Assembly: GCF_013409425.1 (NCBI RefSeq)
Contig: NZ_JACCAC010000001.1
Span: 2,728,001 to 2,792,000 of the forward strand
Origin: Nocardioides perillae
Lineage (GTDB): Bacteria > Actinomycetota > Actinomycetes > Propionibacteriales > Nocardioidaceae
Direction: 5' to 3'
Length of the DNA: 64,000 bases
Below are positions 18,518 through 29,159 of this stretch, piece by piece. Every line of letters begins with the position of its first letter. The first letter of the stretch is position 1. The notes under the pieces were generated by a model that made no database searches, was not told the origin of the DNA, and saw nothing but the letters and a program-made list of their open reading frames with translations. A program made the translations under genes and the position numbers.

Positions 18518-19761
18518 GCGCGCACCCCGCGGCGCCGCGCGGCGAGGGCGCGTGCGGCCGCCGGCTCGCGGCGGGCGAAGCCGATGAGCAGGCCGAGCGC
18601 GACGAGGGAGGGCACCAGTGCTGAGCCGCCGTAGGAGATGAGGGGCAGCGGGATGCCGATGACGGGCAGCAGCGTGAGCACCATGCCGACGTTGACGATC
18701 ATCTGGCCCAGCAGCCACACCACGATGCCGAAGGTCGCGTAGCGCACGAACGGGTCGGTGGTCACCTGCGCGACCCGCACGGCGGCCCAGGCGATGGTGA
18801 GGAAGAGCGCGAGCACCAGCAGCGTGCCGACGAGGCCGAGCTCCTCGCCGAGCACCGCGAAGATGAAGTCGGTGTGGGCCTCGGGCAGGCTGCCCCACTT
18901 CTGCTGGCTGGCACCGATGCCCTGGCCGAACCACCCGCCCGAGGAGAGCGCGAACAGCCCGTGGGCCGGCTGCCAGCCGGCGTCCTGGAAGTCCTTGAAG
19001 GGGTCGGTGAAGGTCATCAGCCGCTGGCGGCGCTCCTCGCTGGTGGAGGCGAGGAAGAGGGCCAGGACCGCGGCACCGGTGGCCGCCACGGCGAAGAGCC
19101 GGCCGGGGGCGCCCACGACCCACAGCAGCGCGAGTGCGATGGCGGCGAGCACGAGGGCGGTGCCGAGGTCGCGCTGGGCGACGACGAGCCCGGTGACCAG
19201 CAGCAGCCCGGGCACGACCGGCACGAAGACGTGGCCGAGGCGGCCGAGCAGTCGCTCCTTGCGGGCGTAGACGTGGGCGGCCCACAGCACGACCGCGAGC
19301 TTGGCGACCTCTGAGGGCTGCACCTGGAAGGGGCCGACGCCGAGCCAGTTGGTGTTGCCGTTGACGGTGCGGCCCAGCGGGGTCATCGTCAGCGCGAGCA
19401 GCACGACGGAGACCAGCAGGCCCGGCCACGCGAGCCGGCGCACCGCCGAGAGCGGCAGCCGCGAGGCCACCCACGCGCAGGGGACGCCGATGACCACCCA
19501 GGTCAGCTGGCGGGACACCACGGTGTAGGAGCTGCCGGTGCGGTCGAAGGAGTAGACGCTGGAGGCCGACAGCACCATGAGCAGCCCGATGGTCAGCAGC
19601 AGCGCGGAGGCGCCCAGCAGGGCGTAGTAGGACGTCAGCGGTCGCGCGAGCGCGTCGCGGAGCGCCGCGACCCCCGACCCGGACGACCAGCGGCCGGTCG
19701 TGGTGGGGGTGGCCGGGGTCGTGGCCGGGGTCGTGGACGTGGGGGGCGCCACCGTGGTCAC
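18514..19761 (-). CDS. ftsW: Septal peptidoglycan polymerase FtsW (SEDS)
   Basis: A 415-aa SEDS-family glycosyltransferase that polymerises lipid II at the septum with FtsI. A Thr/Pro-rich cytoplasmic start is followed by ten transmembrane segments. Diagnostic stretches are [37 protein letters not shown], the long loop with [15 protein letters not shown], and [20 protein letters not shown]. The GTG start is preceded by a strong GAGGAGG Shine-Dalgarno and a 59-base gap after murD. The C-terminus is Arg/Ala-rich. Confidence 0.95.
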   Translation of the reverse strand: MTTVAPPTSTTPATTPATPTTTGRWSSGSGVAALRDALARPLTSYYALLGASALLLTIGLLMVLSASSVYSFDRTGSSYTVVSRQLTWVVIGVPCAWVASRLPLSAVRRLAWPGLLVSVVLLALTMTPLGRTVNGNTNWLGVGPFQVQPSEVAKLAVVLWAAHVYARKERLLGRLGHVFVPVVPGLLLVTGLVVAQRDLGTALVLAAIALALLWVVGAPGRLFAVAATGAAVLALFLASTSEERRQRLMTFTDPFKDFQDAGWQPAHGLFALSSGGWFGQGIGASQQKWGSLPEAHTDFIFAVLGEELGLVGTLLVLALFLTIAWAAVRVAQVTTDPFVRYATFGIVVWLLGQMIVNVGMVLTLLPVIGIPLPLISYGGSALVPSLVALGLLIGFARREPAAARALAARRRGVRA

Positions 19762-19820
19762 TGCGAGCCTCCTCGTCCCTGGTCAGCCGTCGTGCGGGTG
19801 CCGATCGCCCCGGGGTCCGG

Positions 19821-21284
19821 TCACCCCTGCGCCGCGGCGCGTCGCTGCACCGCCGCCGCGAAGGCGTCACCGCGTGCGCCGTAGTCGGCGAACATGTCCA
19901 TCGACGCGCACCCCGGCGCCAGCAGCACGGTGTCGCCCTGGTGGGCCATCCCGGCAGCTGCCGCCACGACGCGGTCCATGACCCGGTCGGGACCATCCTC
20001 GCCGCCGTCGACCACGACGACCGGCACATCGGGCGCGTGTCGCGCGAGAGCCGCGGCGACGACGTCGCGGTCGCGCCCGAGGAGCACCGCGCCGCGCAGC
20101 CGGTCGCGGCAGGCGGCGACCAGGTCGTCGAACGCGGCGCCCTTCGCCAGGCCGCCGGCGACCCAGACCACCGGGGAGTACGCCGCGAGCGAGGCGCGCG
20201 CGGCGTGCGGGTTGGTGGCCTTGGAGTCGTCGACGTAGGCGACGCCGTCGACCTCGCCGACCGCGGCGATGCGGTGGGCATCGGGGCGGAAGGCACGCAG
20301 GCCGTCGCGCACGGCCTGCTGCGAGACGCCGTGGGCGCGGGCGAGCGCGGCGGCGGCGAGGGCGTCGGCCACGACGTGCGGTGCGGGCGAGGGCAGGTCG
20401 GCCACGGTGCACAGCTCGGCCGCGGAGCTCTGGCGCTCCTCGACGAAGGCGCGGTCGGCGAGGATGTCGTCGACGACGCCGACCATGCCGACGCCGGGGG
20501 TGCCGAGCGTGAAGCCGATCGCCCGGGCGCCCTCGACCACGTCGGCGTCGCGCACGAGCTGCTCGGTGACGGGGTCGGCGACGTTGTAGACGCAGGCCCG
20601 CTCGACGCCCTCGTAGACGCGGCCCTTCGCCGCGGCGTACTCGTCGAGCGTGCCGTGCCAGTCGAGGTGGTCCTCGGCGACGTTGAGGACCGCGGCGGAC
20701 TCGGCGGCCACGCTGCGGGTCCAGTGCAGCTGGAAGCTGGACAGCTCGACCGCGAGCACGTCCCAGGGCTCGGGGTCCATCACGGCCTCGACGAGCGGCA
20801 GCCCGACGTTGCCGGCGGCCACCGTGCGCAGCCCGGCGGCGCGCAGCACCGACTCGAGCATCCGCACGGTCGTGGTCTTGCCGTTGGTGCCGGTGACGGC
20901 GAGCCACGGCGCCGGACGCTCGGGGTCGCGCAGGCGCCAGGCGAGCTCGACCTCGCCCCACAGCGGTAGGCCGCGCGCGGCGGCCTGGGCGAGCAGCGGC
21001 GCGGTGGGCCGCCAGCCGGGCGAGACGACGACCAGGTCGACGTCGTCGGGGAGCGTGGCGGTGCTGCCCTCCCCCAGCCGCACGCGGGCGCCGAGGACCT
21101 CGAGCAGGTCGGCCTTCTCGCGGCGGTCGCCGGCGTCGGACTCGTCGAGCGCGGTCACGTCGGCGCCGAGGTGCAGCAGGTTGTCGGCGGCGGCGAAGCC
21201 GGAGACGCCGAAGCCGGCGACGACCGCGCGCACGCCCTCCCAGGAGTCGCGCCGACCCAGGCCGTGCGGGTCGCGCCCGCTCAC
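19821..21284 (-). CDS. murD: UDP-MurNAc-L-alanine-D-glutamate ligase
   Basis: MurD adds D-Glu to UDP-MurNAc-L-Ala. The 487-aa protein has the N-terminal nucleotide-binding [13 protein letters not shown], the ATP loop [31 protein letters not shown], the [12 protein letters not shown] motif and the C-terminal [15 protein letters not shown] 21284 makes a GTGA overlap with the mraY stop; upstream reading is out of frame with mraY. It is the standard mraY-murD-ftsW order. Confidence 0.96.
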   Translation of the reverse strand: MSGRDPHGLGRRDSWEGVRAVVAGFGVSGFAAADNLLHLGADVTALDESDAGDRREKADLLEVLGARVRLGEGSTATLPDDVDLVVVSPGWRPTAPLLAQAAARGLPLWGEVELAWRLRDPERPAPWLAVTGTNGKTTTVRMLESVLRAAGLRTVAAGNVGLPLVEAVMDPEPWDVLAVELSSFQLHWTRSVAAESAAVLNVAEDHLDWHGTLDEYAAAKGRVYEGVERACVYNVADPVTEQLVRDADVVEGARAIGFTLGTPGVGMVGVVDDILADRAFVEERQSSAAELCTVADLPSPAPHVVADALAAAALARAHGVSQQAVRDGLRAFRPDAHRIAAVGEVDGVAYVDDSKATNPHAARASLAAYSPVVWVAGGLAKGAAFDDLVAACRDRLRGAVLLGRDRDVVAAALARHAPDVPVVVVDGGEDGPDRVMDRVVAAAAGMAHQGDTVLLAPGCASMDMFADYGARGDAFAAAVQRRAAAQG

Positions 21285-22378
21285 GCGCCCGTCCCGGCGA
21301 CCCACTCGGCGTAGAAGATGCCGAGCCCGGTCACCACGCACAGGCCGGTGATGATCCAGAAGCGGATCACGACGGTGACCTGCTCCCAGCCGAGCATCTC
21401 GAAGTGGTGGTGCAGCGGGGTCATGCGGAAGATGCGCCGCCCGGTGCCGGTGAGGCGGCGGGTGGCCTTGAACCAGCTCACCTGCAGCATCACCGAGAGC
21501 GTCACCGCGACGAAGAGGCCGCCGAGCACGACGAGCAGCAGCTCGGTGCGGGTGAGGATCGCCAGGCCCGCGAGCGCACCGCCGAGCGCGAGCGACCCGG
21601 TGTCGCCCATGAAGATCTTGGCGGGCGAGGCGTTCCACCACAGGAAGCCGAAGCAGGCGCCGGTAATGGCTGCCGAGACGATGGCGAGGTCGAGCGGGTC
21701 GCGCACGTCGTAGCAGGTGCCGTAGGAGATGTCGAGCTGCCCGCACCACTGGTTGTTCTGCCAGATGTTGACCAGCGTGTAGGCGCCGAAGACCATCATC
21801 GACGCGCCGGTGGCGAGTCCGTCGAGACCGTCGGTGAGGTTCACGGCGTTGCTCGTGCCGGTGATCATCAGCCAGATCAGCACCACCACCACGACGGTGG
21901 GCAGCGTCCAGGACTCGAAGTCGCGGATGAAGGAGATGTGGCGCGAGGCCGGGGTCTCGCCGCGGCTGTCCTCGAGCCACGGCGAGAGCGCGAGCGCGCC
22001 GAAGGCCACCGCGACCGCGGTCTGCCCCACGATCTTGGCCTTGCTGCGCAGGCCGAGGCTGCGCTGCTTGTAGATCTTGATGAAGTCGTCGAGGAAGCCG
22101 ACGAGGCCCAGGCCCACGAAGAGGAAGAGCAGCAGCAGCGCCGAGGCCGAGGGCCAGTCGCCGAAGGCCAGCTTGGCGGCGAAGTAGCCGACGACCGACG
22201 CACCCACGATCACGATGCCGCCCATGGTGGGCGTCCCGCGCTTGGTGTGGTGGCTGGTGGGCCCGTCGTCGCGGATCTCCTGGCCGTAGCCCTTGCGCGA
22301 CAGCACCGTGATCGCCAGGCGGGTGCCGAAGAGGGAGATGAGCAGGGACAGGCCACCCCCGAGCAGGATCGCTCTCAC
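21281..22378 (-). CDS. mraY: Phospho-MurNAc-pentapeptide transferase MraY
   Basis: MraY attaches phospho-MurNAc-pentapeptide to undecaprenyl phosphate, giving lipid I. The 365-aa polytopic protein (about ten helices) has the diagnostic [11 protein letters not shown] near residue 50, the DDFIK catalytic motif ([16 protein letters not shown]), [15 protein letters not shown], the [19 protein letters not shown] loop and the C-terminal HHHFEMLGW motif. GTG 22378 overlaps the murF stop (GTGA). Confidence 0.97.
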   Translation of the reverse strand: MRAILLGGGLSLLISLFGTRLAITVLSRKGYGQEIRDDGPTSHHTKRGTPTMGGIVIVGASVVGYFAAKLAFGDWPSASALLLLFLFVGLGLVGFLDDFIKIYKQRSLGLRSKAKIVGQTAVAVAFGALALSPWLEDSRGETPASRHISFIRDFESWTLPTVVVVVLIWLMITGTSNAVNLTDGLDGLATGASMMVFGAYTLVNIWQNNQWCGQLDISYGTCYDVRDPLDLAIVSAAITGACFGFLWWNASPAKIFMGDTGSLALGGALAGLAILTRTELLLVVLGGLFVAVTLSVMLQVSWFKATRRLTGTGRRIFRMTPLHHHFEMLGWEQVTVVIRFWIITGLCVVTGLGIFYAEWVAGTGA

Positions 22379-23805
22379 CGGACGGTCTCCTCCTGCTGCT
22401 CTCCGGGACGGTCGTGCGCCAGCGCCGCGACGACGTGCTCCAGCGCGACCCCGCGGGACGCCTTCACGAGCACGACGTCCCCGGCCGCGACATTCTCCCC
22501 CACGCGCGCGGCTGCCTCGTCCCGCCCCGCCGTGAGGACGGTCTCACCGCGGTGGCCCCGCGACTCGGTGTAGGCCGCTGCCGCGTGGGCGGCCAGCGGG
22601 CCCACGGTCACCAGGAGGTCCACCCCGGCCGCGGCGGCGGCGCGACCCAGGGCACGGTGCTCCTCGACCTCCCCGGAGCCGAGCTCGAGCATGTCGCCGA
22701 GCACCGCCACCCGCCGGGCGCCGCGGCGCTCCCCCACCAGGCGCAGCGTGTCGAGCGCCGCGGCCATCGACTCGGGGTTGGCGTTGTAGCAGTCGTCGAG
22801 GACGACCGTGCCGTCCGCGCGCTCGGTCACCTCCATCCGGCGCCGCGACGCGGCCTCGGAGGTCGCGAGGGCCGTGGCCACCGCCGCGAGGGGTACGCCG
22901 CCCGCGACGGCGAGCGCGGCGGCCGCGGCGGCGTTCGGGACCTGGTGGGGGCCGACCTGGCGCAGCGCGACGCGGTGCGACTCCCCGGCCGCGCCCAGCG
23001 TGAAGGCGGCCCGGGCGAGGTCGTCGAGGACGACGTCGTCGTAGGTCACCGCCGCGCCGCTGGAGGCCGGGCCGAAGGTGAGGACCCGCGCCGCGGTGCG
23101 GGCGGCCATCGGCGCGACCAGCGGGTCGGCGGCGTTGAGGACGGCGGTGCCGTCGGCGCCGAGAGTCTCGACGATCTCGCCCTTCGCCTGCGCGATGGCC
23201 TCGCGGGAGCCGAACTCGCCGAGGTGCGCGCTGCCCACGTTGAGCACGGCGGCCGCGTCGGGGCGTGCGACCGCGCACAGCTCGGCGACGTGCCCGACGC
23301 CGCGGGCGCCCATCTCGACGACGAGCCAGCGGGTCCGCTCGTCGGCACGCAGCACGGTCAGGGGGACGCCGAGCTCGTTGTTGAGGTTGCCCCGGGTGGC
23401 CACCGTCTCCCCCACCGACGCGAGCACGTGCGCGAGGTGGTCCTTGGTGCCGGTCTTGCCCTGCGACCCGGTCATCGCGAGCACGGTCAGCGCACCCCGG
23501 CGCGCGAGCTCGTCGCGCACGTGGCGCGCGAGGCGGCCCAGCGCGACCGTCGCGTCGGGCACCACGACGGTGGGCAGGGCGGTCGGCCGGCTCCCGATCG
23601 CGGCGGCGGCGCCCGCGGCGGCCGCGGCCTCGGCGAAGGCGTGACCGTCGACCCGCTCCCCCGCGATCGCCACGAAGAGCCCGCCGGGCTCGACCTCGCG
23701 GCTGTCCAGCGTCGCCGGGCCGCTCACCACGACGTCGTCGCCACCGGCGGGGGCGACCTCGCCGCCGACCACGGCGGCGACCTGCCGCAGCGTCATGGCG
23801 ATCAC
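22375..23805 (-). CDS. murF: UDP-MurNAc-tripeptide-D-alanyl-D-alanine ligase
   Basis: MurF adds the D-Ala-D-Ala dipeptide to the muramoyl tripeptide. The 476-aa protein has [14 protein letters not shown] at its start, the P-loop [50 protein letters not shown] and the YNANPESM motif near the C-terminal domain. The start is either GTG 23805, overlapping the murE stop as GTGA, or ATG 23796; I use the former because the overlap pattern repeats across the cluster. Confidence 0.95.
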   Translation of the reverse strand: MIAMTLRQVAAVVGGEVAPAGGDDVVVSGPATLDSREVEPGGLFVAIAGERVDGHAFAEAAAAAGAAAAIGSRPTALPTVVVPDATVALGRLARHVRDELARRGALTVLAMTGSQGKTGTKDHLAHVLASVGETVATRGNLNNELGVPLTVLRADERTRWLVVEMGARGVGHVAELCAVARPDAAAVLNVGSAHLGEFGSREAIAQAKGEIVETLGADGTAVLNAADPLVAPMAARTAARVLTFGPASSGAAVTYDDVVLDDLARAAFTLGAAGESHRVALRQVGPHQVPNAAAAAALAVAGGVPLAAVATALATSEAASRRRMEVTERADGTVVLDDCYNANPESMAAALDTLRLVGERRGARRVAVLGDMLELGSGEVEEHRALGRAAAAAGVDLLVTVGPLAAHAAAAYTESRGHRGETVLTAGRDEAAARVGENVAAGDVVLVKASRGVALEHVVAALAHDRPGEQQEETVR

Positions 23806-25406
23806 CGGGCGCCGCCCGTTGCGGACGCGGCCGCCAGGGCCGCCGCCTCCTCCGCGACGACGACCCGGTCGTCGAAGGGGTGCACCGTGCCCGCGACCTC
23901 CTGGCCGGTCTCGTGTCCCTTGCCCGCGACGAGCACCAGGTCGCCGGGGCCGGCCGCGGTCAGCGCCGCGCGCACGGCGCGGCGGCGGTCGCCCTCCTCG
24001 TGGACCTCGGCGGCGCTGCCGGCGGCGCGCGCCTCGGCGGCGCCGACCAGCAGGGCGGCGCGGATCTCGGCCGGGTCCTCGGAGCGGGGGTTGTCGTCGG
24101 TGACCACCACGACGTCCGCGAGCTCGGCGGCGAGGCGGCCCATCACCGACCGCTTGCCCGGGTCGCGGTCACCGCCGGCACCCAGGACGACCAGCAGCCG
24201 GCCGCCGGCCGCCGCGGCGAGCGGCCTCAGCGTGCGCAGCGTGGCCGCGACGGCGTCGGGCTTGTGGGCGTAGTCGACGACCACCGTGCAGGGCAAGTCG
24301 GTCGGGACGCGCTCGAGACGGCCCGGCACGCCGGGGCCGGCCGCGATCCCCGCGGCGACCGCGCGCAGGTCGTGGCCCAGCTCGGCCGCCGCGGCCAGGG
24401 CGGCCAGCGCGTTGGCGACGTTGAAGTCGCCCGGCACCGGCACCGCCGCCTCCGCGCGCTCGCCGTCGGGCCCGAGGACGGTGAAGCGCGACCCGTCCGC
24501 CTCGAGCACCACGTCGACGGCGCGCCAGTCGGCGGCCGGGTCGCCGGCAGCGCTGAAGGTGCGGGTCGGGACGGTCGCCGCGGCGAGCAGCCGGCGGCCG
24601 TGGGCGTCGTCGAGGTTGACCAGCGCGCGCCGGCACCGGTCGGGGTCGAAGAGGCGCGCCTTGGCGGCGAAGTAGTCCTCTTCGTCGGCGTGGAAGTCGA
24701 GGTGGTCGCGCCCGAGGTTGGTGAAGACGGCCACGTCGAAGACGACGCCGTCGACGCGGCCCAGGACCAGCGCGTGGCTGCTGACCTCCATCGCGCACGT
24801 GTCGACGCCCTGCTCGCGCATCCGCGCGAACAGTCCGTGCAGGTCGGGCGCCTCCGGGGTCGTGAGCACCGTCGGGACGTCGGCGCCGAGCACGCGGGTG
24901 CCGACCGTGCCGACCACGGCGGCGGGCACGCCCGCCGCGCTCAGCCCTGCCTCGAGCAGCCGCGTGGTGGTGGTCTTGCCCTGGGTGCCGGTCACCCCGC
25001 ACAGCCGCAGGGCGGCGGCCGGCTCGCCGTACGCGCGGGCGGCCACCGGGCCGAGGGCGGCCCGCGGGTCGGGGACGACGAGGACCGGGAGGGACGCGGC
25101 GACCGCGGGCGCGAGTCGCGCCAGCCCGTCGTCGTCGGTGAGCAGCGCCACGGCGCCCGCCTCGAGCGCCGCACCCGCGAAGTCGGCGCCGTGCGCGCGG
25201 GCTCCCGGGAGCGCGGCGTACAGGTCGCCTGGGCGGGTGCGGGAGGTGCTCAGGGTGACCCCCGTGACCGACGTGCCCTCGCCGGCGGTGGCCGGGTCGG
25301 CGCCCGCCAGGCGCACCGGCCCGTGCTGCTCCGCGGCCGCGACGAGCGCGGCGAGCGGGACCGGGGTCGCGCGGGCGGGACGGGTGGGGTCGTCGTCGCT
25401 CAGCAC
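23802..25406 (-). CDS. murE: UDP-MurNAc-tripeptide synthetase (diaminopimelate-adding type)
   Basis: MurE adds the third stem-peptide residue. The 534-aa protein has the S/T-GD-F/L-AALPG stretch DLYAALPGARAHGADF, the ATP loop TGTQGKTTTTRLL (Q where most MurE have N), EVSSHAL, FTNLGRDHLDFH and VVDYAHKPDA. Its specificity motif reads DDNPRSEDP, the DNPR form linked to diaminopimelate rather than lysine, as expected for LL-DAP walls of Nocardioidaceae. The GTG start lies 46 bases after ftsI and 6 bases after a TAGCCT hexamer, so the mur genes can be transcribed separately. Confidence 0.95.
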   Translation of the reverse strand: MLSDDDPTRPARATPVPLAALVAAAEQHGPVRLAGADPATAGEGTSVTGVTLSTSRTRPGDLYAALPGARAHGADFAGAALEAGAVALLTDDDGLARLAPAVAASLPVLVVPDPRAALGPVAARAYGEPAAALRLCGVTGTQGKTTTTRLLEAGLSAAGVPAAVVGTVGTRVLGADVPTVLTTPEAPDLHGLFARMREQGVDTCAMEVSSHALVLGRVDGVVFDVAVFTNLGRDHLDFHADEEDYFAAKARLFDPDRCRRALVNLDDAHGRRLLAAATVPTRTFSAAGDPAADWRAVDVVLEADGSRFTVLGPDGERAEAAVPVPGDFNVANALAALAAAAELGHDLRAVAAGIAAGPGVPGRLERVPTDLPCTVVVDYAHKPDAVAATLRTLRPLAAAAGGRLLVVLGAGGDRDPGKRSVMGRLAAELADVVVVTDDNPRSEDPAEIRAALLVGAAEARAAGSAAEVHEEGDRRRAVRAALTAAGPGDLVLVAGKGHETGQEVAGTVHPFDDRVVVAEEAAALAAASATGGAR

Positions 25407-25412
25407 GGCGCG

Positions 25413-25418
25413 AGGCTA
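25413..25418 (-). promoter_or_regulatory. -10 hexamer of murE inside the dcw cluster
   Basis: TAGCCT on the minus strand, 6 bases before the murE GTG, in one of the few real gaps of the cluster. It predicts a leaderless internal transcript starting at murE. Confidence 0.45.
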
Positions 25419-25452
25419 CCGCCCGCGGCGGGCCCCGGTCGCGAGCCCGGGG

Positions 25453-27240
25453 TCACCACTCGACCGGCAGGTCCGAGGGCGGCGTCTGCGTCGGCGGCAC
25501 GGCGTAGCGGCGCAGCACGTGGCCCATGATCTTGGCGAAGGCCGGGCCGGCGACCGAGCCGCCGCCGCCACCGTTGCGGGGGTTCTGCACGACGACGTAG
25601 ACGGTGAAGCGCGGGTCGTCAGCGGGCGCGAAGCCGGCGAAGGAGACGGTGAAGGTGCCGTCGTAGCAGGCGCAGTCCGCGCCGACGCGCTGCGCGGTGC
25701 CGGTCTTGCCGGCCACGCGGTAGCCCGGCACGGCGGCACCCGGCGCGACGCCGTCCTCGGGGTCGAGGACCCGCTCCATCATCAGTGCCGTGTCGCGGGC
25801 GGCCTGCTCGCTGATGACGCGGCGCTCGACGGTGGTGCCGGTGCCCACCACGGTGCCGTCGTCGGCCCGGGCGGTGCCCTCGACCAGGCTCGGCGAGACG
25901 TGGACCCCGCCGTTGGCGATCGTGTTGACGGCCGCCGCCATCTGCAGCGCGTTGACCGACATCGCCTGGCCGAAGGCGATGCGGTCCTTGCCCATCGGCG
26001 TCCAGGTCGCGCCGTCGGGCAGGATGCCCGGGGTCTCGCCGCGCACGCCCACGCCGGTGCGCCGACCCAGGCCGAAGGCCGTCATGTAGCGGTGCATCCG
26101 CACCGCCGACATCTCGTCGGCCGCGAGCACGGTGCCGATGTTCGACGACTTGGCGATGGCGCCGGTCAGCGTGAGCCGCAGGCGGCCGTGCTCGAAGTAG
26201 TCCTTGATGTAGCGGTCGCCGCTGAGCAGCCTGGGCGGCACCGCGATGCGGGTCTCGGGGGTGACCAGGCCCGCGTCGAGCAGCGCGGCGGCCGTCACCA
26301 CCTTCTGCACCGACCCCGGCTCGTAGACGTCGCTCATCGCTCGCGAGCCGAGGTCGTCCTCGGCGGAGGCCAGCGGGGCGTTGGCGTCGAAGGTCGGGTG
26401 GTCGGCGAGCGCGAGCACCTCGCCGGTGCGGGTGTCCATCACGATCGCGACACCGGAGTCGGCGCGGGCGTCCTCGACCGTCTGGCGCAGCACGCGCTGG
26501 ACGAAGAACTGCTCGTCGCGGTCGAGGGTCAAGGTGAGGTCCTGGCCGTCGACCGGCTCGGTCGTGGTCTGCTCCCCCAGCGGGATCCGGTTGCCGCCGC
26601 CGACCTCGTAGCGCTCCGACCCGTCGGTGCCCGACAGCAGGGCGTCGAAGGTCAGCTCGAGACCGCCCAGGGCCTGGCCCTCCGCGCCGGTGAAGCCCAC
26701 GAGGTTCGCCGCGACGTCCTCGGCCGGGTAGGTGCGCAGCGGGTCGCGACGGGTGTCGATGCCGCGGAAGCCGGCCGCTGCCACCTCCTCGACCACGTCG
26801 GTGGCCAGCGTGGAGGGGACGCGCCGCGCGACGTACTGGAAGCGGGTGCCCTCCTTGCGCAGCCGCTCCAGGGTCTCGAAGTAGTCGACGTCGAGGCGCT
26901 GCGAGAGCAGCCGGGCGAGCTCGGGGGCGTCCTCGGCGGTCATCGCGGGGTCGGCGACGACCATGAGGCCGTCGACGGCCTCGGCGAGCGGGGCGCCGTT
27001 GCGGTCGAGGATCGCCCCGCGCGCCGCCGGGAGGGTCACCTCGACGACGCCGGAGGCGGCCGCCATCGCGGCGTACGAGCGGGGGTCGAGGCCCTGCAGC
27101 TGGACCAGGCGGGCACCGAAGACCGAGAGCACCATCGCGATGACCACGAAGCCGACGCGCAGCCGCACGTGGGGCGCGCCCCTCCGGGCGGGACGGGCAG
27201 GCCGGGCGGGGCGTCGGGCGGGGCCGCGCGTCGAGGTCAC
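25453..27240 (-). CDS. ftsI: Septal transpeptidase FtsI (PBP3)
   Basis: A 595-aa class B penicillin-binding protein that cross-links septal peptidoglycan with FtsW. It has a basic N-terminus, one transmembrane helix (~28-48), a dimerisation domain opening with LDRNGAPLAEAV, and the transpeptidase domain. The three active-site motifs are SVQK (in YEPGSVQKVVTAA), SSN (in AKSSNIG) and KTG (in VAGKTGTAQR). The start overlaps the ftsL-like gene by GTGA. There is no C-terminal PASTA domain. Confidence 0.96.
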   Translation of the reverse strand: MTSTRGPARRPARPARPARRGAPHVRLRVGFVVIAMVLSVFGARLVQLQGLDPRSYAAMAAASGVVEVTLPAARGAILDRNGAPLAEAVDGLMVVADPAMTAEDAPELARLLSQRLDVDYFETLERLRKEGTRFQYVARRVPSTLATDVVEEVAAAGFRGIDTRRDPLRTYPAEDVAANLVGFTGAEGQALGGLELTFDALLSGTDGSERYEVGGGNRIPLGEQTTTEPVDGQDLTLTLDRDEQFFVQRVLRQTVEDARADSGVAIVMDTRTGEVLALADHPTFDANAPLASAEDDLGSRAMSDVYEPGSVQKVVTAAALLDAGLVTPETRIAVPPRLLSGDRYIKDYFEHGRLRLTLTGAIAKSSNIGTVLAADEMSAVRMHRYMTAFGLGRRTGVGVRGETPGILPDGATWTPMGKDRIAFGQAMSVNALQMAAAVNTIANGGVHVSPSLVEGTARADDGTVVGTGTTVERRVISEQAARDTALMMERVLDPEDGVAPGAAVPGYRVAGKTGTAQRVGADCACYDGTFTVSFAGFAPADDPRFTVYVVVQNPRNGGGGGSVAGPAFAKIMGHVLRRYAVPPTQTPPSDLPVEW

Positions 27241-27923
27241 CGCCCGCCTCCCCCCTGTCCACGCCGGCCGTCACGCTGCCCGTCACGCTGGCCGTCACGC
27301 TGGCCGGCACGCTGCTCGGACCGGGCCTGCGCGCCATTCCTACCCTGCGCGCCGGGGGTCTCCCGGGACGCCTCGCCGGTGTCGCCGGACCGGTCCGGAC
27401 CAGCGGCGCCGGCCGCGTCGTCGCGGGACGCGGGCACCTCGACCACGACGGGCGCAGGAGCGAGCACGGCCGGCTTGACCGGCGGCTTCGGCTGGAGGCG
27501 CACGTCGAGCGGGGCCGGCGCCTCGCCGCCGGTGGGCCCGCCCACGACCTCGTCGGTGCGCAGGTCGAGGAAGGTCGGGGCCGCGGGCAGCACCATGCCG
27601 AGGGCCCGCGCCTGCTCGGCCACCCGCTGCGGCGAGCGCAGCGCGTCGAGCTCGACCTGCAGCGTCTGCTGCCGCGCCGCGAGGGTGGCGGCCTGCCGCT
27701 CGAGCGCGGTGGTGGCGAAGGAAGCCTGCTGCATGGAGGTGTTGAAGAGCAGCAGCCCCACGACGCCGCCCAGCAGCAGCAGGCTCACGAGCGAGACGAA
27801 GGGCACCCGCGCGGCGCGGGTGCGGACGCGCGGCACCACCGACAGCGGGGCGCGGCCCGGCTGCTCGTGGCGCTCGGGCCGGCCCTGGTGGTGGCGCTGT
27901 GCGGGGGCGACGACACCGCTCAC
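27237..27923 (-). CDS. ftsL: FtsL-like divisome protein with charged C-terminal tail
   Basis: A 228-aa bitopic protein between rsmH and ftsI, the position of ftsL. It has a short basic cytoplasmic part, a transmembrane helix (~50-70: [18 protein letters not shown]), a leucine-zipper-like coil ([24 protein letters not shown]) and the [12 protein letters not shown] motif of FtsL/DivIC proteins. A long Pro/Ala, then Arg/Gly/Gln-rich tail (~130-228) is much longer than in E. coli FtsL. FtsL links FtsQ to FtsW/FtsI. GTG 27923 overlaps the rsmH stop (GTGA). Confidence 0.85.
   Translation of the reverse strand: MSGVVAPAQRHHQGRPERHEQPGRAPLSVVPRVRTRAARVPFVSLVSLLLLGGVVGLLLFNTSMQQASFATTALERQAATLAARQQTLQVELDALRSPQRVAEQARALGMVLPAAPTFLDLRTDEVVGGPTGGEAPAPLDVRLQPKPPVKPAVLAPAPVVVEVPASRDDAAGAAGPDRSGDTGEASRETPGAQGRNGAQARSEQRAGQRDGQRDGQRDGRRGQGGGGR
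27262..27320 (-). repeat. 12-bp repeat encoding Gln-Arg-Asp-Gly units of the FtsL tail
   Basis: Four to five imperfect copies of a 12-bp unit (cgtcacgctgcc and variants, plus strand) at the 3' end of the ftsL-like gene, giving [17 protein letters not shown]. The tail is basic and predicted disordered; copy-number change would keep the frame. Confidence 0.7.
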
Positions 27924-28903
27924 GACGCGGCTCCTCTCGTGGGACGGGTGCGCTGGACGGCCCGCAGCCGCACGGAGGCGGCGCGGGGGTTGTGCTCGAC
28001 CTCGTCGGCCGGGGCCTTCTCCGCGCCCCGGGTGACGGTGCGGAAGGGGGGCTCCTGGTCCGCGGGCACGAAGGGGAGGTCGTCGGGGACGGTCGAGCGG
28101 GTCACCTCGGCGAAGGCCTGCTTGACCAGGCGGTCCTCGAGGGAGTGGTAGGCCTCGACCACGACGCGTCCGTCGACCGCGACGGCGTCGAGGGCGGCCG
28201 GGAGGGCGCGGCGCAGCACGGCCAGCTCGTCGTTGACCTCCATGCGCAGCGCCTGGAAGGTGCGCTTGGCCGGGTGGCCGCCGGTGCGGCGCGCCGGCGC
28301 CGGGATCTCGGCGTACAGCAGCTCCACGAGCCGGCCGGAGGTCGTGAACGGCGCGCGGGCGCGCTCGCGCACGACGGCGGCCGCGATCTTGCGCGCGAAC
28401 TTCTCCTCGCCGAAGTCGCGGAGCACCCGGGTCAGCTCGGCGGCGTCGTAGGTGTTGAGGACGTCGGCCGCGGTGCGGCCGGCGGTGCCGTCCATGCGCA
28501 TGTCGAGGGGGGCGTCCTCGCGGTAGGCGAAGCCGCGCTCGGCCACGTCGAGCTGCATGGAGGAGACCCCGAGGTCGAAGAGCACCGCGCCGACGCCGCC
28601 GCTGCGGCCGAGCCCGAGGTCGTCGAGCACCTGCGGCAGCTCGTCGTAGACCGCGTGCACGCCGGTGAACCGGTCGCCGTGCGGCGCCAGCCGCTCCGCC
28701 GCCAGCGCGAGCGCCTGCGGGTCGCGGTCGACGCCCACCACGCGGCACCCGGGCACGGCACGGAGCACGGCCTCGGTGTGCCCGCCGAGGCCGAGGGTGC
28801 AGTCGACCAGGACGGGCGGGGCCGCACCGTCACCGCGCAGTGCGGGCGCGAGGAGCGCGACGACCCGGTCCAGCAGCACCGGGACGTGGTGGGGGGTGGT
28901 CAC
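27920..28903 (-). CDS. rsmH: 16S rRNA (cytosine1402-N4)-methyltransferase RsmH/MraW
   Basis: RsmH methylates C1402 of 16S rRNA using S-adenosylmethionine. The 327-aa protein begins [14 protein letters not shown], then has [15 protein letters not shown] (SAM site), [25 protein letters not shown], the inserted helical domain with [11 protein letters not shown], and [12 protein letters not shown] near the end (E for the more usual S/I). GTG 28903 is the start. It is the first large gene of the dcw string after mraZ. Confidence 0.96.
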   Translation of the reverse strand: MTTPHHVPVLLDRVVALLAPALRGDGAAPPVLVDCTLGLGGHTEAVLRAVPGCRVVGVDRDPQALALAAERLAPHGDRFTGVHAVYDELPQVLDDLGLGRSGGVGAVLFDLGVSSMQLDVAERGFAYREDAPLDMRMDGTAGRTAADVLNTYDAAELTRVLRDFGEEKFARKIAAAVVRERARAPFTTSGRLVELLYAEIPAPARRTGGHPAKRTFQALRMEVNDELAVLRRALPAALDAVAVDGRVVVEAYHSLEDRLVKQAFAEVTRSTVPDDLPFVPADQEPPFRTVTRGAEKAPADEVEHNPRAASVRLRAVQRTRPTRGAAS

Positions 28904-28907
28904 GGGC

Positions 28908-29078
28908 CTACCGGCCCACGCTGGCGAGGAGCAGCAGCAGGACGGCCGTGCCGGCCGAGGTGGCCGCGGAGAACGCCATGACGGCGACCGCCTCGCGCGC
29001 CTGGTGGCGCACGCGCCGCGTCGGCCCGCCTGCGTGCCCCGACGGAACGGGGTGCCCGGCGTGCGCCTGGACCCTCAT
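28908..29078 (-). CDS. Small single-pass membrane protein between mraZ and rsmH
   Basis: A 56-aa reading frame ending 4 bases before the rsmH start. From ATG 29078 it reads [10 protein letters not shown], then a basic stretch ([14 protein letters not shown]) and one hydrophobic helix ([17 protein letters not shown]) at the C-terminus, a tail-anchored layout. GAGATG context gives only a weak Shine-Dalgarno. The tight spacing to rsmH and a hydrophobic end read from a G+C-rich region support a real gene, but it is short and I recognise no family. Confidence 0.5.
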   Translation of the reverse strand: MRVQAHAGHPVPSGHAGGPTRRVRHQAREAVAVMAFSAATSAGTAVLLLLLASVGR

Positions 29079-29159
29079 CTCGACCCCACCCTCCGGCCCC
29101 CACGGCCGACTCGTGTGCGTGCTGCGGTGCACGGGCGGACCCGCCGGGCCAGGTCCCGT

